Shown here: one piece after another, positions 43,001 through 53,952 of the stretch
How positions within the stretch are numbered: the first letter of the stretch is position 1
How the letters are laid out: each line of letters opens with the position of its first letter
Assembly: GCA_036852015.1 (NCBI GenBank)
Contig: JAANDG010000590.1
Span: 1 to 64,000, forward strand
Source: Pelodera strongyloides
Lineage: Eukaryota > Nematoda > Chromadorea > Rhabditida > Rhabditidae
Length of the DNA: 64,000 nt
Direction of reading: 5' to 3'
The notes under the pieces: model-generated
What the model saw: the letters and a program-made list of their open reading frames with translations, nothing else
Database searches by the model: none
What the model was told of the DNA's origin: nothing
Translations under genes and position numbers: made by a program

Positions 43001-46000
43001 TACCTTATTAAGATACGCATTTGCTCTGATTTTGTCAATCTTATGGTAACACTTGCTTGATAGGACTTGCGACTTCACATGAGTTGGATCTATATCTATA
43101 TGTCTAAGCTACAGTATTAGTACAAACTTTGTGTTCGTGTTTAGCACTCGTATGCGAGATGTGCGAGCAAATTTAAGCGTTCTTCGGGCCATAGGGAACG
43201 CTATGTGTACATACATGGACTCTTATTTATTTCGGAATTCTAGAATCTAGGTTATCTACGCGCTTACTTCGCTTGAGAGCGGGTTCGGCCGAATCTTTCC
43301 TTTACAACCTGCTAGTCACATATTGCGTGCTTCCCAGAGGGCTTTATTATTGACCCTGAATAAATGCCTTACCCTTCTGTGTGTATATGGACCGTTTGGT
43401 GTAAAACAGCAGTTATGCGTAACGAAGCAAGAGAGTAGCAAAGCTACTCTCGTAGCGTAGTAGCATAACTTGTTGTTTTGCAACAACGGTACAGTAGGCC
43501 GCGGCGGTTTGAATTTTCGCTGCGTACCGCGTACGATACTCAGCCAACAAAATGTGCACTTTGCGAAGCTTTTGCAAACAATCTTCATTGACTTTGTTCG
43601 GTCAACTGCCCTCCCACCCACCCGTACTAGCGGGTTGCGCACCCGACTCTCAAACTAAAGTGCGTTTGCATCTGAGCAATTTAGGGAATGCAAATGAAAA
43701 AGGGGTGTGGGACAGTTCTCTGATCCGTCTTGCGCAGTACACAATTGTCATCATCATTGACTATTCATATGTAGTAGTGTTGTGCTGTTCTCCCGGTTAA
43801 TTATATTGTCTTGTGCCGGGTCAGAATTTTCTTAAGCTTACGTCAAGCGGATTCAGTACAGTTCGTAACCATTTTTTTATAAGTTACAGGTTACGCTAGA
43901 GTTTTTATAGGTTTTAGGTAACAGTAGGGGGCTCAGTATTGACGCTTGTTAATTTTACTTGTTATTCAGGTTTCAAATGGAGCGAAGGAGATCGGGCAAT
44001 CCGTAGAACGATCACTTTGGAAAGGGCTGGACGCGGAAGCTTGAACATGCCGTTGTCAGTATATCAACGAGGAACCAGAAGTAAACCATTAACAGCTAAG
44101 TCCCAGTACTCACTAGGCATAGGTCATTCCTGCCTACTATTATATGTTTTTTTTTGGGATTCCTCTCTTGGTTTCAATTTAAGTAGTTTAATTTTTCCGT
44201 TAGGTGCTCAGGTTCCACTATGCGCCATGCTTGTGTATGTAGAATTTTGTGTTACCGTGCATATGCACAAACTAGGAATGTGCGGCCATCTGGCCAATAA
44301 CTTGTACTGTTGTAAGCTTACTTGCTTTTGGTTATCAAAGTTTTTTGTAATTTCTAGGTATTTTGTAATTGGTTTTGCAATATAAGCACGTTGATTTTGG
44401 AGTTTCAGTTTTTCCTATAGAAATATTGCTTTTATGTGGGTTTTTGGAAATATTGGTTTACTTGTTTTATTTGGTCTCTTTTGTTATTAATGTGATGTTT
44501 TGTTAGAGAAGTTACCACCTGTACGACCCTGAATAAATGCCTTACTTGACCCTGAATAAATGCCTTACCCTTCTGTGTGTATATGGACCGTTTGGTGTAA
44601 AACAGCAGTTATGCGTAACGAAGCAAGAGAGTAGCAAAGCTACTCTCGTAGCGTAGTAGCATAACGAGTGATGACGATTAAGAATTGCCCGAAAATTTGT
44701 AAAAAAAAAGCGTCTGTGAAACTTCGTCGACATAATGTGTCGACTCTAAATAAAACAAAAAATTAAATAAAGATTTAAACCTTTTATCAACCATGGTAAG
44801 CGTATCGTACCGTAGACACGGTGTGCATTCCAGTACAGAGAATCTCGGCCTGAATCAAGTAATATGAAATGACAAGATGGTCGTCGGAAAAGAAGCATTA
44901 CATCAGTTACTAAAGCGCACCAAATCACGGCGCGGTTCTCGCGCTAATCTGGCTGCGCGCGGCTCACGGCTAAATTTGCAGTGCAAGCTTCATGTATTTG
45001 GCAACGTTATTACGAGAAAATGCACGCGGAATGGGATAGAGCATTTGCGTCCGCCCAAAGAAGACTAATTAAGTTACAATAAAAATAATAGATAAAGAAT
45101 CAACAGGCCCTACCCACGGGTACACCCAAGAAAAATATTCCTCCCGGCTTTAGTAGACAGTGCATTTTGGCCATTTCTCGTAGATCGCCAAATGGGTCCA
45201 GAGGATCACCATATCTGAAAGATAGCACAAAATTGTAAGTAATGGTTCAAAGTTAGGATCCTCTTCGTCTCCCCGGTGCCTAACTCATCGTCTATGACTT
45301 AGGGGTCGAAACGAGGTGACCCTCCCATATTTTGTAATCCTATTTATCGTATTCCTAATATTTTCAGATGTTATCTAATTTAATTTGGTTATATTTTTAT
45401 ACATAAAATCGTATAACTTGGACTCCTTTACATTTAGTTTTAATTATATCGAATGCTTACTCTGAGTTATTCCTTTCTTAGACAAAGGGAACCAAAGCAG
45501 AATGCCTTACCTTTTCCATTGTCCAACAAACACTTTACCCACAGCACTAACTTTCTCACTCATTCTCAAATATTCAAATTTCATCCGAAAAAAAAAGAAA
45601 AGAAAAGAGGTGTCACCTGCCCAAACCGCTGTGTTCTATCGATGAATACGACACCACAAAGTCGAACGTGCCGTTGTAACTAAATTAACAACTTGCTACA
45701 AACAAGGACCAAGACAAGCGGTGGTCGCTAATGGAAAAATGGATGGCACGCGGCGACAACCTAGCGCGCACGCAACTGTCCAACAGCGAAAGTCTGGCAA
45801 ATTGAAAACAAAATTACACCATTCTGGGTTTTTTTTTTTTGGACATGTTTTATTCTAATAATGTTCATTCATGTGATCAATATAGTAAGCATACCTACTT
45901 ATACCATACCCACCTCGCACAAACATTTCGCGCCAGAGCTTCGCCGCGCCGTCGCGCGCACTGATCAATAAAAATGCAACCAACCTGCTCCAGTTCTTAG

Positions 46001-49000
46001 CCATCTCGATTGGGTGCACCCATTTCATATCGTACTTTTTGGTGTCAATCTCGGTTGGCCAATATTCTACCGTAGTCACTGCTAGGGCACCATGCTTTAG
46101 GGACATTAGTTCGGCCTGAAAACATACCTAATAAGTACTATATGCCACCATGTACACAACATAATACATTATGCTCCATAGACTATAACTATACGAGTAC
46201 TGTATGTCGGTGAAGTGTACAACGCTAAAAGTCACCATTACGGTGTAAAATATCAGCGCACGAGTATACATTATAGTTTTGTTTTAACTATGCATAATAG
46301 TTTTGGTACTACATAATAGTTTTAGTACTACATAATAGTACAAAAAACTAACACTATTTCTCAGTAACGAAGTCGGATAGCTACAATTACTTCGAAGAAC
46401 ACAACTGTTATGATTATGACAAAAATGACAACTTATTAAAAATGAATAACTAAAGTTAGTAAAGTTTATAATTAACTCTCACCCAGGGTCTCTCGGATCC
46501 CACAACGGCTCCAATTTTTCCTTCAAGATATTGTTTGTAATAAGTCATCGCATTGTACAAGGAGGCTAAATGGTACCTGAATTATGTATTGGCTCCGAAA
46601 TTCTATACCTACTCTCTATTCTATCGGTATTTCGCATCCTTTGTTAGCGCGATAGCGCTAACACAGTTTGGGTTTATACACACGGTCGCTGCAGTTAGCA
46701 CAGATTCGAAAAGTATAAAACTTGTATTCCAGGGAGCATAATGGCTCGCCGAAAGAGCTAGCAGATCTATACTACCAGAACACTTTAATTATGGGCGAGC
46801 GCCAAATTATCGCGGCTTACTTTTGGCGCGCAATGAATAGTATAACACTATGTTAACTACATCTTAATTCTTCTCTTTCTAACAATTTCCACCCACTAGT
46901 TTGTTTTCCATACGTAGATTCCTTAATAATTTGGTCCTTTGATTTTTCCATTTGCGTGTCGATACCAGGCCACAGTCGTTTTTGAGGCGTAGAAACTTGG
47001 TTGAAGTAACTAAAAGGGAAGACTTTTACATTAGTTTTATCTGGTAGACCTCTTACTCACCTGTTTTAGATCTACTACGTACTTTAAAGCAAAATACCGG
47101 CCGGTTTTTGAAACGAATTGCGTACACCTGCTTTCTTTCTCCTACCCTCTGCCACTCCTACCCTCTGCCACTCCTACCCTCTGCCACTCCTACCCTCTGC
47201 CACTCCTACCCTCTGCCTTGACAGCGAGCGGTCGTGTGTCCACCAAAATGATCTGTCCTAACGATCAGACCCCTATTTCTCGTCCCGATATTTCTATTCG
47301 ACAAACAATCACCGAATTATTCACTGATCTGAAGGCCTTCATTCGAGAAGAACTCAAGGAATCATTCCGCCGTACTGAACTCAAGAATCAATTCGTCGTA
47401 CTCAACGTGGAGGAGAGCAAAGGGGTGAGTTATGACTTTGATATTGTTTCCAAGATCATGTCTTTGTCTAGTAACTCACCCAGCTCGTTTCACATTCTGG
47501 GCCGTATAGGCAAATTCCGCAATAATTTCATTCGCCCTATCATTTGCTGTATGAATCCCGGCTGCCGCCTTCCCTATTTTAAGGAACTATCTACGAAGCT
47601 CAAGTCCATCCCAGAACTCTCTCACATCATGGTTCGTCGTGCTGAAACACCTCAGCAACGTCACGAAGGATTTCTTCGTCGTCAAGCTGCACGAGCACAG
47701 TCAGAGGTCAAAGTCCAACCAGAATCCTCAGCTGAGTTGCCTATGACCCCACAGGCAATTGAACAACCTCGGCAGGAAATAAATGAGCAATTGCCCCCGC
47801 CCAATTTGTCACCCGAAGTGACACCGCAGTTATCCTCCCCTCAGGTGCTCGTAAATGAGGCAATTGCCGATAACGAACAATTGCCGTCAACTGACCCAAT
47901 GTTAGACATTATTGCTTGTATTGCACAAACATTAACAAAATCGTTAGATAAGAAATCTAAATGAAGATGTTATAAAGTTCCGGAAAAATGAATGAATAAT
48001 AGATAATTTATATAATTTATTCTTTATTAGTAATATGTATGATCTTTATGATAATGTATATTAGTTTGGACCCTTGTTAGTAGGAACTGTTGTGAAGCCG
48101 TTCGTCTTAGGGTATCCTTTTGATTGCATGTTTCTATGTGTGTATCAATAAACTATTATATATATATATATATGCAAATGAGCAAAAATAGAATAGAAAC
48201 TAGACCCCAATTAGACCCCACGCTGCATAAATACATAGGAAGAATGCAAGTACTTGAGATGCGTTTCAAAAACCGGCCGGTGTTTTGAGCTGGCGTAGTG
48301 CTCCGGCCGGTGTTTTGCTTTAGTGAAAAGCCAGCTGGCGTAGTGATCTTTTCTTATTTATAGGTGCGGTCAAATGTTTACACTGCGCCTGCCTAACCAA
48401 CGCGGCGCATCACTATCTCTTATCAGCGACACATCACCGGCCCCGTGGTGTAGCGGTTAGCACTCAGGACTCTGAATCCTGCGACGGGAGTTCGAATCTC
48501 CCCGGGGCCTATCATTTTATCAGACAATTGGTTGAAATGCACCATTGTTTATTAGCTTTTGCTCTGTTGAGCCGTTATCAATTCTCCTTCTATGAGCTGA
48601 CGCGTGGCCCCGTGGTGTAGCGGTTAGCACTCAGGACTCTGAATCCTGCGACGGGAGTTCGAATCTCCCCGGGGCCTACTTTTTGCCATACTTATTCACT
48701 GACAACCACATTGATATGTATTATGAGCTATATATGCCCTTCCGCACACAGACAGACAGAAATGTGTTACCCCATTAGCGCACGTTGCAGCAAACTCGTG
48801 TTATTCCACTTTGAAAGTTTTAACTTCTCAAAACGTACAAAGGCATGACGGGGATCCTTCCATATAGCGTGTATTGATCCCAATGCTCTCTGGGAATTTC
48901 TCTCGGTGGAGTACCAGGTGTATGAGCCTCCGCGATATTCAACCACTTGTCAAATACCTGAATAACATGAGGTAAACTAGATGTGACTCCATGTAAAAGG

Positions 49001-51133
49001 ATGATATCGATGTTTCAAAGGTGTGTAGAGCTTGTAACAATCAATTGCACCATTTATTGCACCATTTATTGTCGACGTTTCGGGTTTAAAAAATTCAGCA
49101 ACTATCCATTGATGTATAATGCCAGTAAAAAGCGTTTTGCAAACGCGTAGCATTCCCTGGTAAAATGTGCGCCAGCCCTGCGCCGCACACCCAAACGTAT
49201 GCGAGGAAAGTCGCTGCGTCATCCAAGAATGTCCAGCAGTATATAATTTTCCATACCTCAGAACACGTGGCTCCCAGCCATTGGTCAGTTTCAGCATCAT
49301 GAAGAGGTACATATGGAGTTTTGAAGTAGACGTTTTTGTATTGTTTTAGTGAAGGGTCATCAGTGACCTTCGGCCGTTCACCGTTGAAGTTCATGGCTTT
49401 CAGCGAATCATCGATCGATATCTGGAATTATCGATTGATTGAATCATCCGTTACAACTCTAAACGTTGCAGCACAAAAGAGGATGAGCCACAACGGCGCG
49501 GCGCACCTCGCTCTAGGGTGAGCGAGGTGTGAGCCAGGATGTGCGAGAAAGTATGTAATTCTAGTTGGAGCACCTGTGACCTGCAGTATGGGCACACCCG
49601 ATAAATCTATCTGTAAGTTAAACCCTAAAAAAATGTTAAGGTTAGGAAAAAAAGAAAAAAATAAAGGAATAAAAACCAACCGTATTGCCTGCATAATTTG
49701 ACTGCCTGAAACGGAGAAATAAATAAGTAAAAAGAAATGGTGCACGAACAGATCATTGTTGTCATAAAGTTATAGAGTTTTTCGAAATACTTTATTTTTA
49801 GAAACCTTATTATCGTAATTAAAGTAATTTTTTATGAACTATTATCTTCAAGCGGCGTAACAGGCGGTTTGTGAAACATATCTTGAACAACTACTTTTGC
49901 TTTCCCATCTACCATATGTCGCTTCACATGGAAACAGAAAATTTGCATATAATACATGGAAGTGCAGTTGTCCAGCACTCAGTTCACCAACCGCTTGTAA
50001 CCCTGTTTTAAATATATATAATTTATAGACTTACCCATCTCGCAGGCTTCCAACGAAATAAACCACTAATACGGCGAGCACTGCTGCGATACAAATCGCC
50101 ACCAACACATTTCTTTTGGGAACCGAGGGACGCATAAAACAAACGTTATTTACTCTAGCAACTTTGTTTACACAATTGAAATTTGAATAAAAAATTAATT
50201 ATAATTTAAAAAAATTGCATGTTCACTTAAATATTCGAATATTATAATAGAGTATTCAAATCGTATGGATTACCATTACAGTATAAGTATGCGACAAACA
50301 CGTGATATTACCTGGTTATAGAATAAACATCTACAGCCATTAAAATATAAAAATCCATTAAAAAATATATAACACCCATTAAAATATAAATTATAAAAAA
50401 GTGATTTGTTTTGGAGATGGCCAATATGAAAAGTTCCGATTAACCTCCTCGTTTTTGCCCACTATACAATTGGCCAGTTCAATGTTGAAATCTACAGTAA
50501 GGCAGTTCGGCTTGTGATAAAGCAAAAGTACTGATTCAGGCATTCTTATGCTTATGCAGCATATGCAAATGAACATAAATTGGAATAAAAAATCAAGCTA
50601 AATTTGAGCATATTAGCATAAATACGTAAGAAATCAGTTGTCCACGATGCGTTTCAAAAACCGGCCGGTATTTCGTTTAAAGGGAATATGTAGGCCCTTT
50701 TTGAAGTTAAGCTGTATTAATAGAATGCGTGTTCCCCATTAAGGAAACAATAACAAAAGTTGTATACAATTACCCGCTTGAAATAAAATGAATTACAAAG
50801 TTCGCCTTTTCCATAGTAATCGCGTTAATCAGACCCGTGGCATAAATTTGGGTCTGATGGAGCGAATTTCAACTTATATCGGCAAATAGCAAGATTCAAG
50901 ATGCAGGGCATGCAAATTCGTATTTACATATTCAGTCGCCTATTTAAATTAACGTCTGGTATGGAGTTTTTTTTGCTCATGTTGAGTGCCTACATATTCC
51001 CTTTAACAATAAATCCAAACCATGCGTTCAGTTAAAAAAATACTTACTGGTACTTTAAATCGTCTCTGGATTCTTTTTCCGTCCATTCAACTTCGGGAAC
51101 AAACGGCAATTGTTCATATTTATTACTTCGCAT
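40021..51133 (-). CDS. DUF268 family type II membrane protein, copy B
   Basis: Paralogue of the gene at 29857-35436. Exons: 51048-51133, 50035-50154, 49681-49705, 49581-49610 (30-nt microexon, likely), 49257-49421, 48839-48957, 46897-47009, 46483-46565, 45985-46115, 45617-45679, 45115-45215, 44781-44849, 40021-40145. The last eight have exactly the same lengths as in copy A. Signal-anchor: VLVAICIAAVLAVLVVYFVG. Signature: DFVVSYSSIEHSGLGRYGD, LDPFGDLREMAKMHCLLKPG, YWNAHRVYGTIRLPW, ending QPVLVLKKV. From the ATG at 50135 the product is 374 residues, the same as copy A. The extra first exon (MRSNKYEQLPFVPEVEW) joins in frame through an acceptor at 50155 and would add a 35-residue cytosolic tail; it could instead belong to another gene. 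The last intron is 4.6 kb and full of repeats. Function unknown. Confidence 0.87.
40247..43469. mobile_element. Unclassified element, tandem copy 1, gene B last intron
   Basis: Starts with a 140-bp segment opening TTGTTGTTTTGCAACAAC (a small hairpin) and ends with a ~119-bp segment whose hairpin GAGAGTAG-CAAAG-CTACTCTC precedes GTAGTAGCATAAC. Both end segments recur in copy 2, which follows without a gap. No transposase, Rep/helicase or RT domain was recognised; the interior holds a hairpin array (41422-41900). Confidence 0.6.
41422..41900. repeat. Array of short hairpins with a repeated GGAGTATGGCTCC motif
   Basis: Five units. Each has a TGCCC-type stem-loop followed by a GCCTC-type stem-loop, and the last four are introduced by GGAGTA(T/C)GGCTCC. 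Units 2 and 3 are 72 bp apart. First stems: GCCCC/GGGGC, GCCC/GGGC, CCC/GGG, GCCAC/GTGGC. Second stems: GCCTC/GAGGC three times. A 181-codon frame across the array repeats along with it, so coding versus structural RNA is open. Confidence 0.5.
43470..44665. mobile_element. Unclassified element, tandem copy 2 (internally deleted)
   Basis: Same two end segments as copy 1 (43470-43609 and 44547-44665) around a shorter, different interior of about 0.9 kb. The subterminal word GACCCTGAATAAATGCCTTA is itself duplicated at 44524-44566. Confidence 0.6.
47140..47217. repeat. 16-bp tandem repeat before the ORF1-like frame
   Basis: Five units of TCCTACCCTCTGCCAC, the last incomplete, ending directly before the open frame. 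Confidence 0.95.
47248..47964 (+). CDS. LINE ORF1-like RNA-binding protein, no reverse transcriptase nearby
   Basis: Intact 238-codon intronless frame, starting at the first in-frame ATG (open from 47218). The N-terminal ~55 residues are heptad-like (ITELFTDLKAFIREELKESF), then FVVLNVEES opens an RRM-like region. ILGRIGKFRNNFIRPIICC and IMVRRAETPQQR resemble the conserved 'RLGK..RPI' and 'RRxxTPeqR' signatures of LINE ORF1 proteins, followed by a basic stretch (FLRRQAARAQ). The last ~80 residues are Pro/Glu/Gln-rich and low complexity. No zinc knuckle, endonuclease or RT was found within the element. It is probably the only protein of a non-autonomous retroposon inserted in a MITE, inside an intron of DUF268 gene B on the opposite strand. 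Identification is by eye. Confidence 0.6.
   Translation: MICPNDQTPISRPDISIRQTITELFTDLKAFIREELKESFRRTELKNQFVVLNVEESKGVSYDFDIVSKIMSLSSNSPSSFHILGRIGKFRNNFIRPIICCMNPGCRLPYFKELSTKLKSIPELSHIMVRRAETPQQRHEGFLRRQAARAQSEVKVQPESSAELPMTPQAIEQPRQEINEQLPPPNLSPEVTPQLSSPQVLVNEAIADNEQLPSTDPMLDIIACIAQTLTKSLDKKSK
48439..48510 (+). tRNA. tRNA-Gln (CTG), gene B intron, copy 1
   Basis: Identical over all 72 nt to the tRNA at 33819-33890. Anticodon loop CTCTGAA, intact stems, TTTT terminator shortly after. It lies in the intron homologous to the one holding the gene A copy. Confidence 0.97.
48606..48677 (+). tRNA. tRNA-Gln (CTG), gene B intron, copy 2
   Basis: Identical to 48439-48510, 95 bp downstream in the same orientation; followed by ACTTTTT (terminator). 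Flanking DNA of the two copies is not alike. Confidence 0.97.
50537..50680. mobile_element. 5'-truncated MITE, GGCCGG family
   Basis: Right arm intact (GCGTTTCAAAAACCGGCCGG then TATTTCGTTTAA); the left terminus is missing. Its TTAA is shared with the next element. Confidence 0.65.
50677..51006. mobile_element. TTAA-bounded MITE family E
   Basis: TTAAAGGGAATATGTAGGC at the left and GCCTACATATTCCCTTTAA at the right, 330 bp, in the first intron of gene B. Confidence 0.85.
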
Positions 51134-51716
51134 AGTTAAAAAGTGGTTTTTCTAAAAGTAACATGCTTAATTAGAGACAATATTTTTTGCCCAATAGCTG
51201 CACTCATTCGAAAAGATAACATGAGACAAAACAACGACAATTATCTACAGTAAATCTTTTGATGGAGAAAATGCGGCATTATAAACCCAAATAAATTCAA
51301 GCTGACAGTTTTAGAGAAGTTTCAAACATTCATCTAAATTTGCAAAATACAAATCTTGAATTTTAAAAATATTGGCTAAAATGTGATGCTAAGTGGAACA
51401 AGATGCATATTTAGATTTCTAAGTTCTTCGCAAAGCTAAATTCAAAGAGCGCGTACTCAATTTGAGATCCGCGGCCGAGATTTTTTTTTTCGATTTTTTT
51501 TTTATTTTATCTCAAAACTTGATCGCATGCGCAATGTTTTTAGAACCGTAGCAAATTGGTATCCGGGACCGGTGAGAGACCGAAGAACTAGGGGCAACGA
51601 CCATTTTGAAGGTCAAAATAAATAAATAAGTTACAAAAATTAATTTTCGCACCATATATTCAAACTTATTATTGATCCGCAGAGATCCCGTACGTTACCT
51701 GACCGCAGACCAACTA
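51134..51716. other. Upstream flank of gene B, no gene seen
   Basis: AT-rich. The TTACTTTTAG acceptor 18 nt before the gene B ATG is the only functional-looking site. Confidence 0.35.
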
Positions 51717-52083
51717 CTATGTTCTTCATTTGCAGTTTAGAGGAAATCGTAATCCCAAGTTTCCTCCCGAACTAGCGGGAAACGCGGGCTATTTGTTCAG
51801 TTACAGATAGTGTCTCTGTTCTTCTACTGCACGTTTCTCGCGAAACAAAAATATATCCCGCGTTTCCTGGCAGGCTAGCACCCAATCCCACGCAATAAGA
51901 AAAGTCGCATGTTTCCTGACAGATTAGCCAATAATGTCTCGCAATTAAACCTTAGGTAAGGTCTTGTGTTAGCGGCAAGGCCCCTGGTTAGCGCTCGCAA
52001 TAAGGACGGAATCCCGCGTTTCCCGCTAGTTTGGGAGGAAACGTGGGATTGTGATTTCCGCTAAACTGCAAATGAAGAACATA
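51717..52083. mobile_element. TA-flanked MITE with ~72-bp inverted repeats
   Basis: Left arm TGTTCTTCATTTGCAGTTTA continuing to ACTAGCGGGAAACGCGGG; right arm is its complement with few mismatches. TA borders both ends. Confidence 0.8.
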
Positions 52084-52714
52084 GGTGTTGCGTAAAAATA
52101 GTTATTGATTAATGAGCGTGATCGGTGAAGTGTTTCTCTATTTATTGATTGACAAAAATCGATTATCTAATGATTTATTCTACTATCTCAGATTACTAGT
52201 GTTGTTGGCGATTTTTTTGGCAAAAAAAGACATCACGAATATATCGTAGCCGCGTAGGAAGGCTTACGATTCTCGTGTAAAGCACATCCAAAACGCAATA
52301 ATCACAAACTCCTGAACCTCGGGCGCGCAGCTGCCAAAACTTTATTTTATTACGCGGCACCTTGTATCGATCCATTGTCTTCCACCGCGATTTATATTTT
52401 TGTTATATACATAAAAAACAGAGTTATAACTTCTTTATTCATTCATTCAGTAATCAATATCGTTAGCAAAGGGAACAAATCCTTGAAAATCGTCCGACAT
52501 CAAAGAAGCCCTAAAAGGAATATATTGTAGTTATTTCTATAGGAAAACTGGTGCACGCCGCCGCACAGCATGCTTGCATGCTGGGATCGAAAGCCGCTGA
52601 AGCCGGCGATTTGGCAACTGCTTGGCGCGCTTTTGATGGCTACGAAAAGGTCTCATTGAAATTTCAACACTTGCACTGACGATCATGTGTTTATTTTACG
52701 TATTGAATAAAGAG

Positions 52715-53184
52715 CTAAAGGGATGGGTTCACTACAAAAACACACTGTTTTTTTTCATTGTTTTAAAGCGAAATGCTAGCCCCTTTGGAAAATTTGCATA
52801 TGATAAGCAAATCCTATGTATCCTATGCTAATTTTGTACGATCGTCCACGGCAATCGTACACAATTAGCACGGGATACATAAAATTTGCTTATCAGATGC
52901 AAATTTTCCAAAGAGGCTAGCATTTCGCTTTAAGTAAAATAAACGATGAAAACTACAATTATTTTGCTCAAAACAGTGTGTTTCAGCCATATCTCTTAGC
53001 TTCCCTAGTTTACCTTGTTTACTCATGTTATCGGGAGATCGATCAATACTCACCCTTTTTACCTAATATCTTCCCTAGGGAGTAACTCAAGAAACATTTT
53101 TTATGCTCTTTGTTTACTTTTACTTTGTACAATCAAACTAAAGCATAAAAACAAGGTGATTTTGTAGTGAACCCAACCGTTTAA
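52715..53184. mobile_element. TTAA-bounded MITE family C (copy 2), interrupted
   Basis: AAAGGGATGGGTTCACTAC at the left, TAGTGAACCCAACCGTTTAA at the right. Matches 31679-31969 except that a foldback element is inserted in a TTAA near the left end. Confidence 0.9.
52763..52933. mobile_element. TTAA foldback element (copy 2), nested in family C
   Basis: Near-perfect palindrome of the same family as 30540-30711. Removing it and one TTAA restores the uninterrupted sequence seen at 31708-31725. Confidence 0.92.
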
Positions 53185-53626
53185 TATAAAGACATGTCTA
53201 GGCCAGAATAGTATTGCCTGCTATGAAAAAAGGAACAGTATTTAAGTCTAGCCAGCTCGTTGGTTGGCTGGCTAACACCAAAAGGCAGCTTTGTAATAAT
53301 GGGGATAATTTATTGTTTATTTATTAAATACACCAAAAGGATAATTAATGGGGATAATTAAATAAATAATTAATTACATGTCGAACACACAATGGACTGG
53401 GCATAGTCAGTATAGTAGCGCATCTGCATTGCAAAAAAATATATACGATACCAGACGGCTACGCCGCCTGAAGCATCTTTCCATACTTATGAAACGTCTG
53501 TAACGTAAACGAAAATCTTTGCGAATGAAGATCGTTCATTTACATGAGATTTACATGCATCGTTCTTTTACATGAGAATATTCTATTTTGAGCAGCGGCA
53601 CTCTTTTATATCTAAAGCGGAACAAT

Positions 53627-53815
53627 TTATTCGAATTCTACTTCCGTAACGTTAATGCTAGCGCACACTACAGTTACTCTTTTATATAATAAGATAGCCC
53701 ACCTTTTTGGGGGTCTGTAGTTATACACTCTGCTATGTCCGCCGTAGAATAACATGGCTTGTGTGAATACGGTCAGTAGGGCCAAAATGAGCACAACTCG
53801 GATTAGGAACTGCAT
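53627..53815 (-). CDS. Small secreted protein / peptide precursor candidate
   Basis: 62-codon frame. It opens with a classical signal peptide (MQFLIRVVLILALLTVFTQA), then a short Tyr/Gly/Arg-rich stretch (FYGGHSRVYNYRPP) ending at a dibasic KR. A strong acceptor (ATTTCAG) lies 16 nt before the ATG. The frame runs on to a stop at 53627, but a possible donor directly after the KR codons (AG|GTGGGC) means the C-terminal half may be intron. Not recognised as a known family; a neuropeptide-like precursor is one possibility. Confidence 0.5.
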   Translation of the reverse strand: MQFLIRVVLILALLTVFTQAMLFYGGHSRVYNYRPPKRWAILLYKRVTVVCASINVTEVEFE

Positions 53816-53952
53816 TTCCTTTACTTTTAACCTGAAATTGTTGTATTTTTAATATTCTACTGTTATTATATAAAGTTCATTGATTTGCTCATAAGAATAG
53901 ATTACCCTACGGTAAGATTAGAGGCAGGCAGACATATATCGAGAGAGAGGAG

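Larger units (their letters stand above)
47084..48322. mobile_element. GGCCGG-family MITE carrying a retroposon-like insert
   Basis: Left end TTAAAGCAAAATACCGGCCGG, right end CCGGCCGGTGTTTTGCTTTAG (the terminal CCGGCCGGTGTTTTG is duplicated, 48274 and 48303). Usual copies are about 170-190 bp; this one is 1.24 kb. The extra DNA runs from about 47131 to an AATAAA (48149) and a (TA)n tail ending about 48172. It lies in the gene B intron 48838-47010. Confidence 0.75.
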
